The position numbers and the translations under genes are program-made. This document shows, piece by piece, positions 41,857 through 49,443 of a stretch of DNA of 64,000 nt; position 1 is the stretch's first letter; the number at the start of each line of letters is the position of its first letter. This DNA comes from Streptomyces antimicrobicus (GTDB taxonomy: Bacteria; Actinomycetota; Actinomycetes; Streptomycetales; Streptomycetaceae). Location: the NCBI RefSeq assembly GCF_020532625.1, contig NZ_JAJAUY010000013.1:1-64000 (forward strand). The letters are read 5' to 3'. The notes under the pieces are model-generated. The model did not search any database and had not been told where the DNA came from. It saw only the letters and a list, made by a program, of their open reading frames with translations.

Positions 41857-42975
41857 GTGTCCCACCCGCACTCCCCGCGCCCCCGCCCGGCAACCCCGGT
41901 CGCCCTCGCCCTGGCGACACTGGCCGCGGCCTGCCTGGCCACGGCGACCCCCGCCGCGGCGATCCCGGCGGCGGCAGCCGCCCCCGCGCCCGGCCCCGCC
42001 CTCGGCACCGGCCTGAGCCAGCACGCCGGCGCCGTCCCTCTCACCACGTACTGGACCGGCACGACCTACCAGCTCCGCGACCCCACCCGCGGCGACACCC
42101 GCACCCTCGACGCCATGAACCAGAGCACCGGCTCCGGTGGCGTCCTGTTCACCGACCCCGACAACACCTGGGGCGACGGCACCCCCGCCCACCGCCAGAC
42201 CGCCGCCGTCGACGTCCAGTACGGCTCCGCCGTGACCTGGGACTTCTACCTGGCGGCCTTCGGCCGCAAGGGCGTCCGCGGCGACGGCCGCGGCGTCACC
42301 TCCCGCGTCCACGTCGGCTCCGCCCACCCCGGCGCCCACTGGGACGACAGCTGCGGTTGCGTCGGCTACGGCGACGGCGCCCCCGGCGGCAAGGCCCCCA
42401 CCTCGCTCGACATCGTCGGCCACACCCTCGCCCAGGGCCTCGTCAGCAGCACCGGCAACCTCGCCTACAGCGGCGAGCCCGGCGCCCTGCGCGTCGCGAC
42501 CGCCGACATCCTCGCCGCGGGCGGCGAATTCTTCGCCGACAACCCCACCGACGTCGGCGACTACCTCTTCGGCGAGCGCCTCCAGCCCGACGCGCCCCTG
42601 CGCCGCATGGACCGCCCCAGCTCCGACGGCCGCTCCCCGGACTACTGGTCCAAGGACATCGGCCGGCTCGACCCCTACGCCGCCTCGGGTCCGGCCCGCC
42701 ACTTCTTCTACCTCCTCGCCGAAGGCAGCGGCACCAAGACGATCAACGCGGTCACCTACGACTCCCCCACCCACGACGGCTCCCGGCTCCCCGGCATCGG
42801 CCGCGACAAGGCCCTGCGCATCTGGTACCGCGCCCTGACCCTGAACATGACCTCCACCACCTCCTACGCCGGCGCCCGCACCGCCACCCTGCGCGCCGCC
42901 ACCGACCTCTACGGACCCGCGAGCCCGGAGGCCACCGCCGTGGCCGCCACCTGGACGGCGGTCAACGTCCGCTGA
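41857..42975 (+). CDS. Secreted thermolysin-like (M4) protein lacking the catalytic site
   Basis: This 372-residue protein has an Ala-rich signal peptide (residues 1-40) followed directly by an M4 peptidase fold: TYWTGTTYQLRDPTRGDTRT, GVLFTDPDNTWGDG, YDSPTHDGSRLPGIGRDKAL and YAGARTATLRAATDLYG. The zinc/catalytic motif HExxH is HTLAQ (189-193), the region holding the third ligand Glu reads GALRVATADIL (Val at 213), and the VHxxSG His region reads PYAASG. It also lacks the FTP/PepSY propeptide. It should therefore be a non-enzymatic secreted protein. GTG 41857 has GAAGGAG upstream. Confidence 0.88.
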   Translation: MSHPHSPRPRPATPVALALATLAAACLATATPAAAIPAAAAAPAPGPALGTGLSQHAGAVPLTTYWTGTTYQLRDPTRGDTRTLDAMNQSTGSGGVLFTDPDNTWGDGTPAHRQTAAVDVQYGSAVTWDFYLAAFGRKGVRGDGRGVTSRVHVGSAHPGAHWDDSCGCVGYGDGAPGGKAPTSLDIVGHTLAQGLVSSTGNLAYSGEPGALRVATADILAAGGEFFADNPTDVGDYLFGERLQPDAPLRRMDRPSSDGRSPDYWSKDIGRLDPYAASGPARHFFYLLAEGSGTKTINAVTYDSPTHDGSRLPGIGRDKALRIWYRALTLNMTSTTSYAGARTATLRAATDLYGPASPEATAVAATWTAVNVR

Positions 42976-43040
42976 CCCCCGGCCGGGGCGGACGCCACCG
43001 CCCGCCCCGGCCGCCCCCGGCGCATGACACCATCGGAGGC

Positions 43041-43544
43041 GTGCTCGACATCGGCTACTCCCTCTCCCGGCGCTTCCCGGACCCCCCGCAGACCGACTAC
43101 CGGACCGCGGACGTCCACACCCTGCGCCACGACCTCTTCTGCGGCGACGTCTACCTCGCCGACACCAAGGAGGACCGGGAACTGTCCACAGCCTGGGGAT
43201 GGGTGCCCGTGCTCGACTTCGCCTGGGCCCTGTGCGACATCGTCGAGCAGCTCGACCAGGACCCCCACGGCAGCCGCGCCTCCCGCAGCCAGTACGCCGA
43301 GCTCGACTTCACCGAGTCCACCGACCGCATGCTCTTCGAACGCCGCTTCGGCTGGGTCGACATCGAAGCCGACTGGATGCCCGCGGAAGAACCCCCGCTC
43401 ACCTTCGCCCACCGCCTCCTGCGCCGCGAGGCCCGCGACTTCCTGCACGACCTGATCGCCGACCTGACCGACATGCACGAAGGCCTCGCCGACAACCCGA
43501 CCATCTGGACGCTCCAGTCCCGCTTCCCCCGCGTCCCCGCCTGA
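43041..43544 (+). CDS. Conserved hypothetical protein, acidic
   Basis: This 167-residue acidic protein starts MLDIGYSLSRRFPDPPQTDY and contains WGWVPVLDFAWALCDIVEQL and FERRFGWVDIEADWMPAEEP. No catalytic motif or membrane helix is visible, and I recognise no function. The GTG at 43041 has GGAGG only one base upstream, too close for normal use. CACCAT at 43029-43034 lies 6 nt before it, so a leaderless transcript is possible. It follows the M4-like gene by 65 bp. Confidence 0.75.
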   Translation: MLDIGYSLSRRFPDPPQTDYRTADVHTLRHDLFCGDVYLADTKEDRELSTAWGWVPVLDFAWALCDIVEQLDQDPHGSRASRSQYAELDFTESTDRMLFERRFGWVDIEADWMPAEEPPLTFAHRLLRREARDFLHDLIADLTDMHEGLADNPTIWTLQSRFPRVPA

Positions 43545-43603
43545 CCCGGTAGCCGGCCGTGCGCCGGCGCAGCGCCGCCGCACCGGCGCGCACCGGCGCG
43601 CGC

Positions 43604-44074
43604 CTAGGCCGCGAACCGCGCCAGCGCCTCGTCCGTCAGCCGGTACACCGTCCACTCGTCCTGCGGACGCGCCCCCAACCGCTCGTAGAACTCGATCGCG
43701 GGCCGGTTCCAGTTCAGCACCGACCACTCCAGCCGCTCGTAACCCCGCGCCACGCAGATCCGCGCCAACTCCGCCATCAGCTCCCGCCCGTACCCGCCGC
43801 CGCGCGCCTCCGGGCGGACGTACAGGTCCTCCAGGTAGATCCCGTGGACACCGCGCCACGTGGAGAAGTTCAAGAACCACAACGCGAAACCGACGACCTC
43901 CCCCTCGGCCGTCTCCGCGAGGTGCGCGAACGCCGCCGGCCGCTCCCCGAACAGCGCGGCACCCAGCTGCTCCTCCGTCGTGCGCACCTCGTGCAGGCAC
44001 TTCTCGTACTCCGCCAGCTCGCGGATCATGGCCAGAAGGGCCGGAACGTCATCGATCGTGGCTCTACGAATCAT
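43604..44074 (-). CDS. GNAT N-acetyltransferase, spermidine/diamine acetyltransferase-like
   Basis: This 156-residue GNAT enzyme starts MIRRATIDDVPALLAMIREL and carries YEKCLHEVRTTEEQL, GFALWFLNFSTWRGVHGIYL, EDLYVRPEARGGGYGREL (acetyl-CoA loop RGGGYG) and WSVLNWNRPAIEFYERLGA. This set is typical of SSAT-type amine acetyltransferases. The amine substrate is not known. It is 29 bp downstream of the APH-like gene on the same strand and may be co-transcribed. Confidence 0.93.
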   Translation of the reverse strand: MIRRATIDDVPALLAMIRELAEYEKCLHEVRTTEEQLGAALFGERPAAFAHLAETAEGEVVGFALWFLNFSTWRGVHGIYLEDLYVRPEARGGGYGRELMAELARICVARGYERLEWSVLNWNRPAIEFYERLGARPQDEWTVYRLTDEALARFAA

Positions 44075-44103
44075 GCGCGCAGCCTAAGCGGCGAACCCCG
44101 CCC

Positions 44104-45030
44104 CTACGCCCCCGGCAGCCGCTCCACCAGAGCCACCTGCTCCCCGTCGAGCCGCCGCTCCCCCTCCTCGACGTCCCACACCGCGTTCTGCAGCACCCGC
44201 GCCAGCGTCCACACCCGCGCCCGCCGCCGGTCCAGCCCCAGCGCCTCGGTCATCAGGTCGAACCGCCACCGCACGTCACCGGCGTCGAAACGGTCCCGCA
44301 GAGCGGGCAGCAGATCGAAGCCCGGATCCCCCGCCAGCGGCTTCGGGTCGATCGCCAGCCACGGCTCCCGGCCCGCCGCCAGCACGTTGTCGAAATGCAG
44401 GTCCCAGTGCAGCAGCCGGTCCCCCGACTCACCCGCCACTTCCGCCACCTGCGCCCCCCATGCCCGTACCAGCCCCCGCTCCACCGGATCGGCCAACCGC
44501 CCCACCACCGCCGGCACCCGCGCCAGCAACCCCCGCACCTCGTCCTCCAACCGCCGCAGCCCCGCCGGCGCCGGCACCGCCGTCAGCCGCGCGAGCAGCC
44601 CCGCGACCACCTGCACCGCCGCCCGAGGCTCGTCCTCGGCCACCACCGACAGGTGCCGGCCGTGGTCCAGCCGCTCCAGCAGCAGCGTGCCCGTCGCCGG
44701 ATCGTGCTCCAGCAACCGCACGCACCCCTCCCCCGCCCACCGCCGCAACGCCACCGGCTCGCCCGCGCTCTCGTCGTCCGGCATCGACACCTTCAACGCC
44801 GCCCCGGAACCGTCCCGCCGCCGCACCGGCAGCACCAGCGCCGTCACCCCGTGCAGCACCGGACCGTCCCGCCGCAGCTCCCACCGCTCCAGGAACTGGG
44901 CCACCCGCCCCGGCAACGCCGCCACGAACGCCCGCCCGGCCTCCCCGTTGAACCGGAGCTGCGCCCGCGCCAGCCCCTCCGGCACCTCGACCGCGTCACC
45001 GACCCCGCCGGCCCCACCGACCTCGCTCAT
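44104..45030 (-). CDS. Aminoglycoside phosphotransferase-like protein (APH(6)/streptomycin 6-kinase family)
   Basis: This 308-residue kinase-fold protein carries the catalytic loop LLHWDLHFDNVLAAGREPWL followed by AIDPKPLAGDPGFDLLPALR, as in APH(6)-type enzymes; the catalytic Asp is in HWDLHFDN. The N-lobe has VTALVLPVRRRDGSGAALKV with the ATP Lys. Resistance cannot be concluded, because many chromosomal homologues act on other substrates. ATG 45030 lies 6 nt after TACCGT (minus strand), consistent with leaderless expression. It is followed by the GNAT gene. Confidence 0.9.
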   Translation of the reverse strand: MSEVGGAGGVGDAVEVPEGLARAQLRFNGEAGRAFVAALPGRVAQFLERWELRRDGPVLHGVTALVLPVRRRDGSGAALKVSMPDDESAGEPVALRRWAGEGCVRLLEHDPATGTLLLERLDHGRHLSVVAEDEPRAAVQVVAGLLARLTAVPAPAGLRRLEDEVRGLLARVPAVVGRLADPVERGLVRAWGAQVAEVAGESGDRLLHWDLHFDNVLAAGREPWLAIDPKPLAGDPGFDLLPALRDRFDAGDVRWRFDLMTEALGLDRRRARVWTLARVLQNAVWDVEEGERRLDGEQVALVERLPGA

Positions 45031-45089
45031 GCCCCGACGGTAGCCCCCGACCCTGGACACGCATCCGGAACGCGGTGTACCACTCCCCC

Positions 45090-46490
45090 ATGACCACCAG
45101 CTCGACGATCAACGGCGGCATCTCCTTCTGGTACGCGGACCAGGGCACCCCGCCACCCCGCGCACCCCTCACCGGGGACACCACCGCCGACGTGGTCATC
45201 GTCGGCGGCGGCTACACCGGCCTGTGGACGGCCTACTACCTCAAGCGAGCCGCACCCTTCCTCCGGATCACCGTCCTCGAACAGAAGTTCTGCGGCTACG
45301 GCGCCTCCGGCCGCAACGGCGGCTGGCTCTACAACGGCGTGGCCGGCCGCGACCGCTACGCCCGCCTCCACGGCCACGACGCGGCCAAACGCCTCCAGCA
45401 GGCCATGAACGACACCGTCACCGAAGTCGTCGAGACCGCCGCCAAGGAAGGCATCGACGCCGACATCCACCGCGGCGGAGTCCTCGAAGTCGCCCGCACC
45501 CCCGCCCAACTCACCCGCCTCAAGGCCTTCCACGAGGCCGAGACGGCGTTCGGCGAGACCGACCGCACCTTCCTCTCCGCCCTGGAGACCCGCGAGCGCA
45601 TCGACATCGCCGACGCCGTCGGCGCCAGCTGGACCCCCCACGGCGCCCGCATCCACCCCGCCAAACTCGTCACCGGCCTCGCCGACACCTGCGAACGCCT
45701 CGGCGTCACCATCCACGAGTCCACCCCGGTCACCGAGATCGCCCCCAAGCGCGCCGTCACCCCCTACGGCACCGTCCGCGCCCCCTACGTCCTGCGCTGC
45801 ACCGAGGGCTTCACCGCCGCCCTCAAGGGCCACAGACGCTCCTGGCTCCCCATGAACTCCTCCATGATCGTCACGGCTCCCGTCCCCGCCGACGTCTGGG
45901 ACCGGATCGGCTGGAGCGACCGCGCCACCCTCGGCGACATGGCCCACGCCTACATGTACGCCCAGCGCACCGCCGACGACCGCATCGCCCTCGGCGGGCG
46001 CGGCGTCCCGTACCGCTACGGCTCCCGCACCGACCACGACGGCCGCACCCCGCCCACCACCGTCAGGGCCCTCGCGGACCTCCTCACCGCCTTCTTCCCC
46101 CAGCTCGCCGGCATCGAGATCACCCACGCCTGGTCCGGCGTCCTCGGCGTCCCCCGCGACTGGTGCGCCACCGTCGCCCTGGACCGCGCGACGGGCCTGG
46201 GCTGGGCCGGCGGCTACGTCGGCTCCGGCGTCGCCACCGCCAACCTGGCCGCCCGCACCCTGCGCGACCTGGTCCAGCAGGACTCCGGCCAGGGCGGTCC
46301 CACCGACCTGACCACGCTGCCCTGGGTCGACCACCGCGTCCGCCGCTGGGAGCCCGAACCCTTCCGCTGGCTGGGCGTCCACGCCCTCTACGCCGCCTAC
46401 CGCGAGGCCGACCGCCACGAGTCCCGCACCCACACCCCGACCACGGCGCCCCTGGCCCGCCTGGCCGACCGCGTCGCGGGCCGCCACTGA
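45090..46490 (+). CDS. FAD-dependent oxidoreductase (DAO family)
   Basis: This 466-residue flavoprotein has the dinucleotide-binding TTADVVIVGGGYTGLWTAYY near residues 31-50, the CGYGASGRNGGWLYNG active-site segment typical of gamma-glutamylputrescine/amino-acid oxidases, and LGWAGGYVGSGVATANLAAR near the C-terminus (second FAD contact). The substrate is unknown; a small amine is plausible. ATG 45090 is used; GTG 45075 is in frame but has no ribosome site. It is divergent from the APH-like gene and ends in a strong hairpin. Confidence 0.92.
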   Translation: MTTSSTINGGISFWYADQGTPPPRAPLTGDTTADVVIVGGGYTGLWTAYYLKRAAPFLRITVLEQKFCGYGASGRNGGWLYNGVAGRDRYARLHGHDAAKRLQQAMNDTVTEVVETAAKEGIDADIHRGGVLEVARTPAQLTRLKAFHEAETAFGETDRTFLSALETRERIDIADAVGASWTPHGARIHPAKLVTGLADTCERLGVTIHESTPVTEIAPKRAVTPYGTVRAPYVLRCTEGFTAALKGHRRSWLPMNSSMIVTAPVPADVWDRIGWSDRATLGDMAHAYMYAQRTADDRIALGGRGVPYRYGSRTDHDGRTPPTTVRALADLLTAFFPQLAGIEITHAWSGVLGVPRDWCATVALDRATGLGWAGGYVGSGVATANLAARTLRDLVQQDSGQGGPTDLTTLPWVDHRVRRWEPEPFRWLGVHALYAAYREADRHESRTHTPTTAPLARLADRVAGRH

Positions 46491-46518
46491 GACGGGCCGG
46501 ACGCCGGCCGGACACACC

Positions 46519-46552
46519 GAAGGCCTCGGACCACAACCGGTCCGAGGCCTTC
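46519..46552. terminator. Bidirectional terminator between the oxidoreductase gene and tRNA-Thr
   Basis: A 14-bp perfect stem (GAAGGCCTCGGACC and complement) encloses a 6-nt loop. It lies 29 nt after the oxidoreductase stop and 9 nt beyond the 3' end of the minus-strand tRNA gene, so it can serve both convergent transcripts. Confidence 0.85.
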
Positions 46553-46560
46553 GCGCACTG

Positions 46561-46634
46561 AGCCCCCTGTCGGGTTCGAACCGACGACCCCCGCTTTACA
46601 AGAGCGGTGCTCTGGCCAGCTGAGCTAAGGAGGC
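46561..46634 (-). tRNA. tRNA-Thr (anticodon TGT)
   Basis: A 74-nt cloverleaf is readable on the minus strand: acceptor GCCTCCT/AGGGGGC with discriminator T, D-arm GCTCAGCTGGCCAGAGC, anticodon loop CTTGTAA with TGT at 46600-46598, and T-arm GTCGGGTTCGAACCCGAC-like. CCA is not encoded. It reads ACA and, by wobble, other threonine codons. Confidence 0.95.
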
Positions 46635-46763
46635 ACGCCCGTGCAGTGTACCCAGGCCCGGGCCGCCCGACTGTCGAAAATCTCACGGTGCGTCCCGCGG
46701 TCGGGGCCGGCGCGGGTGCTGACATCCGGGCGCACGCCAGGTAGCGTCACCAGCGGTCCACTT

Positions 46764-46779
46764 CGTGGACTAGACCAAG
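46764..46779. promoter_or_regulatory. dre-like (DasR) operator upstream of msiK
   Basis: CGTGGACTAGACCAAG matches the DasR consensus AGTGGTCTAGACCACT at 12 of 16 positions with an intact CTAGACCA core. It lies 60 bp before the msiK start and partly overlaps a GTCCAC-TTC-GTGGAC hairpin (46756-46770). msiK is a known type of DasR target. Confidence 0.7.
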
Positions 46780-46838
46780 ACACTCCTTCCACTCGGATCG
46801 TCCGGCACGTTCCTGCCGGTAGAAGGGATGCATCACCC

Positions 46839-47927
46839 ATGGCTTCTGTCACCTTCGACAAGGCGACCAGGCTCTACCCCGGCGGCGAGAAGCCGGCCGT
46901 CGATCAGCTGGAGCTGCACATCGAGGACGGCGAGTTCCTCGTGCTCGTCGGGCCCTCGGGCTGCGGCAAGTCGACCTCGCTGCGGATGCTCGCCGGCCTG
47001 GAGGACGTCAACGGCGGCGCCATCCGGATCGGCGACCGCGACGTCACACACCTGCCGCCCAAGGACCGGGACATCGCGATGGTGTTCCAGAACTACGCGC
47101 TGTACCCCCACATGAGCGTCGCCGACAACATGGGCTTCGCCCTGAAGATCGCCGGCGTCGAGAAGGCCGTCATCCGCAAGAAGGTGGAGGAGGCCGCGGA
47201 CATCCTCGACCTGCGCCCCTACCTGGACCGCAAGCCGAAGGCGCTGTCCGGTGGCCAGCGCCAGCGGGTGGCGATGGGCCGGGCGATCGTGCGGCAGCCG
47301 CAGGTGTTCCTCATGGACGAGCCGCTGTCGAACCTCGACGCCAAGCTGCGCGTGTCCACGCGTACCCAGATCGCCTCGCTCCAGCGGCGCCTCGGCATCA
47401 CGACCGTCTACGTCACGCACGATCAGGTCGAGGCCATGACCATGGGTGACCGGGTGGCGGTGCTGAAGGACGGCGTGCTGCAGCAGGTGGACACGCCGCG
47501 CAACATGTACGACCGGCCGGCGAACCTGTTCGTCGCCGGGTTCATCGGCTCTCCCGCCATGAACCTGGTGGAGGTGCCGATCGCCGACGGCGGTGTGAAG
47601 TTCGGCGAGAGCGTGGTGCCGGTGTCGCGCACGGCGCTGTCGGCCGCTGCGGACGCGGGTGACCGTACGGTGACCGTCGGCGTGCGGCCGGAGCACTTCG
47701 ACCTGAGCGAGGAGGGCGGTCTGGCCGTCACCGTGAACGTGGTCGAGGAGCTGGGCGCGGACGGTTACGTCTACGGCACGGCCGAGGTCGGCGGCGCGCG
47801 GCAGGACCTCGTGGTCCGGGTGAACGGCCGGCAGGTTCCGGAGAAGGGCGCCACGCTGCACGTGACGCCGCGCTCCGGTGAGACGCACGTGTTCGCGACG
47901 TCGTCGGGCGAGCGCCTCTCCGACTGA
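46839..47927 (+). CDS. msiK: Multiple-sugar ABC transporter ATPase MsiK
   Basis: This 362-residue ABC ATPase of the MalK/UgpC type energises many sugar importers in streptomycetes. Walker A is VGPSGCGKSTSLRML near residue 40, the Q-loop VFQNYALYPHMSV, the signature LSGGQRQRVAMGRAI near 135, Walker B VFLMDEPLSNLDAKL and the switch His in YVTHDQVEAMTMGD. C-terminal MOP/TOBE-like residues 240-362 begin FIGSPAMNLVEVP. No permease genes are adjacent, consistent with a shared ATPase, for example for the orphan sugar-binding protein at 26743. GAAGGGA precedes the ATG. Confidence 0.97.
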   Translation: MASVTFDKATRLYPGGEKPAVDQLELHIEDGEFLVLVGPSGCGKSTSLRMLAGLEDVNGGAIRIGDRDVTHLPPKDRDIAMVFQNYALYPHMSVADNMGFALKIAGVEKAVIRKKVEEAADILDLRPYLDRKPKALSGGQRQRVAMGRAIVRQPQVFLMDEPLSNLDAKLRVSTRTQIASLQRRLGITTVYVTHDQVEAMTMGDRVAVLKDGVLQQVDTPRNMYDRPANLFVAGFIGSPAMNLVEVPIADGGVKFGESVVPVSRTALSAAADAGDRTVTVGVRPEHFDLSEEGGLAVTVNVVEELGADGYVYGTAEVGGARQDLVVRVNGRQVPEKGATLHVTPRSGETHVFATSSGERLSD

Positions 47928-48125
47928 CCGCGTTCCGGGAGGGGTTCGGGTGCGGGGCGCCCGTGCCCCTCCCGCGTTTGCGGGGGGCTTCCGGTCATTT
48001 CCCCGGCGAACGGGGGCATTTCGAGCGGCGTGCGTCAACACCCCATTCGAAAAACCACGTCGAACCGTCCCTCGACAGGGTGACTAAATGTCGCCATATC
48101 TTCACCGAGCGCTACTCTCGCCCTC

Positions 48126-48542
48126 GTGACCCACACTGCACGCCGTATCGGCCGTTCCCTCGCCCTGGTCCTGCCCGTCGTTCTGGTCCTGTCCGGGACC
48201 CTCGCGGTCACCATGGTCCCTTGGGCCGACAACACGCCGTCCCAGATGCTGACCGCCTCCGCCGAGGACGTCTCCGTGCCGCAGAAGCCGGCCGCCGCGC
48301 ACGAGGTGCTGCGCGACAAGCTGCTGAGCGAGCTGCAGCAGGGGACGGATCCGGGCGTGGTCCTCACGCACCTCCAGCAGGAGGTGGACAAGCGGCCCAC
48401 GACGCTCGCCGCGCACTGCGTGGGCATCGCGCGGGCGCTGGGTGAGGCGGCCGTGAAGGTGGTGGGTCCGACGAAGGCCCAGTCCTACGCCCGCCCGGTG
48501 TGTGACACGTCGTACGCCACGGGGGTCCTCTCGGCGAGCTGA
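48126..48542 (+). CDS. Small exported protein of unknown function
   Basis: This 138-residue protein has a Sec-type signal/anchor (SLALVLPVVLVLSGTLAVTM) and a mature region with only two Cys (AAHCVGIA and RPVCDTSY), which could form a disulfide. The middle (ELQQGTDPGVVLTHLQQEVD) is helical. TACTCT (48113-48118) lies 7 nt before GTG 48126, so the transcript is probably leaderless. No family was recognised. Confidence 0.78.
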   Translation: MTHTARRIGRSLALVLPVVLVLSGTLAVTMVPWADNTPSQMLTASAEDVSVPQKPAAAHEVLRDKLLSELQQGTDPGVVLTHLQQEVDKRPTTLAAHCVGIARALGEAAVKVVGPTKAQSYARPVCDTSYATGVLSAS

Positions 48543-48591
48543 CGGGCCGTTCCGGCCGCGTCGTGCGGTCGGGGGTCCTTAGGCTGCCGCC

Positions 48592-49359
48592 ATGTCGGCA
48601 CCTTTTCCTGTTCCGTCCTCCGTTCCTCCCGCAGCCGCGCGTCCTGCGGCGCCCACCCAGGCGGTCGTCCTGGCGGGCGGCCAGGGCTCGCGGCTGCGGC
48701 CGTACACGGACGACCGTCCCAAGCCGATGGTGGAGATCCCCGGTAGCGGTCTGCCGATCATCGGGCACCAACTGGCCTGGCTGGCCGCCGAGGGCGTCAC
48801 GGACGCCGTGGTCTCGTGCGGTCACCTGGCGGAGGTCCTCCAGGAGTGGCTGGCGGCGGCGGTGCTGCCGCTGCGCGTGACGACCGTGGTGGAGGAGGAA
48901 CCGCTGGGCCGCGGCGGCGGGTTGAAGTTCGCGGCGGCGCGACTGCCGTTCCCGGAGCAGCCGTGGTACGCGACCAACGGCGACGTGTGGACGCGGTTCT
49001 CGCTGCGCGAGATGGCGGCGTTCCACGAGGAGCGGGGGGCGCTGGCGACGTTGGCGCTGGCGCGGCCGCGGATCCCGTGGGGGGCGGTGGAGACCGACGA
49101 GTCGGGGCAGGTGCTGGACTTCGTGGAGGCGCCGCCGTCGCCGTACCTGATCAATGCCGGGGTGTACGTCTTCGCGACGGGCTTCGCCGCGCTGCTGCCG
49201 GAGCTGGGGGACCACGAGCGGTCGACGTTCCCGAGGCTGGCGCGCGAGCGGCGGCTGGCGGGCTTCCCGCTGCCGCAGGGGGCCTACTGGCGGGCGATCG
49301 ACACGGCGAAGGACTTGGCCGAGGCGGCACGGGAATGGGGCGCTCAGGCGGCCGTCTGA
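48592..49359 (+). CDS. Nucleotidyltransferase (NDP-sugar pyrophosphorylase-like)
   Basis: This 255-residue protein has the sugar-nucleotidyltransferase fold: AVVLAGGQGSRLRPYTDDRP and KPMVEIPGSGLPIIGHQ (signature G-x-G-x-R plus the KP motif), VVEEEPLGRGGGLKFAAARL, WYATNGDVWTRF (metal Asp) and YLINAGVYVFATG. It is shorter than GlmU or GlgC, lacking the C-terminal hexapeptide domain. The donor and sugar are unknown. TAGGCT at 48580-48585 lies 6 nt before the ATG (leaderless). Its stop is followed by a strong hairpin. Confidence 0.92.
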   Translation: MSAPFPVPSSVPPAAARPAAPTQAVVLAGGQGSRLRPYTDDRPKPMVEIPGSGLPIIGHQLAWLAAEGVTDAVVSCGHLAEVLQEWLAAAVLPLRVTTVVEEEPLGRGGGLKFAAARLPFPEQPWYATNGDVWTRFSLREMAAFHEERGALATLALARPRIPWGAVETDESGQVLDFVEAPPSPYLINAGVYVFATGFAALLPELGDHERSTFPRLARERRLAGFPLPQGAYWRAIDTAKDLAEAAREWGAQAAV

Positions 49360-49380
49360 GCCCTGCGCGCGGGGTACGGC

Positions 49381-49420
49381 GACGGGGCCCGGTGCACCTG
49401 GTGGTGCGCCGGGCCCCGTC
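49381..49420. terminator. Bidirectional terminator between convergent genes
   Basis: A hairpin has a GACGGGGCCCGGTGCACC arm pairing with the complement ending at 49420, with a very short loop. It lies between the stops of the nucleotidyltransferase gene (49359) and the convergent DoxX gene (49444). Confidence 0.85.
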
Positions 49421-49443
49421 GGGTGTGTCGGGCGGGGTGGCGG

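Noticed and set aside
44104-45030. A definite streptomycin resistance gene
   Set aside because: The family resemblance is clear, but chromosomal homologues often act on other substrates, so resistance is not claimed.
46561-46634. Integration (attB) site at tRNA-Thr
   Set aside because: No integrase, excisionase or 3'-end duplication of the tRNA is seen nearby.
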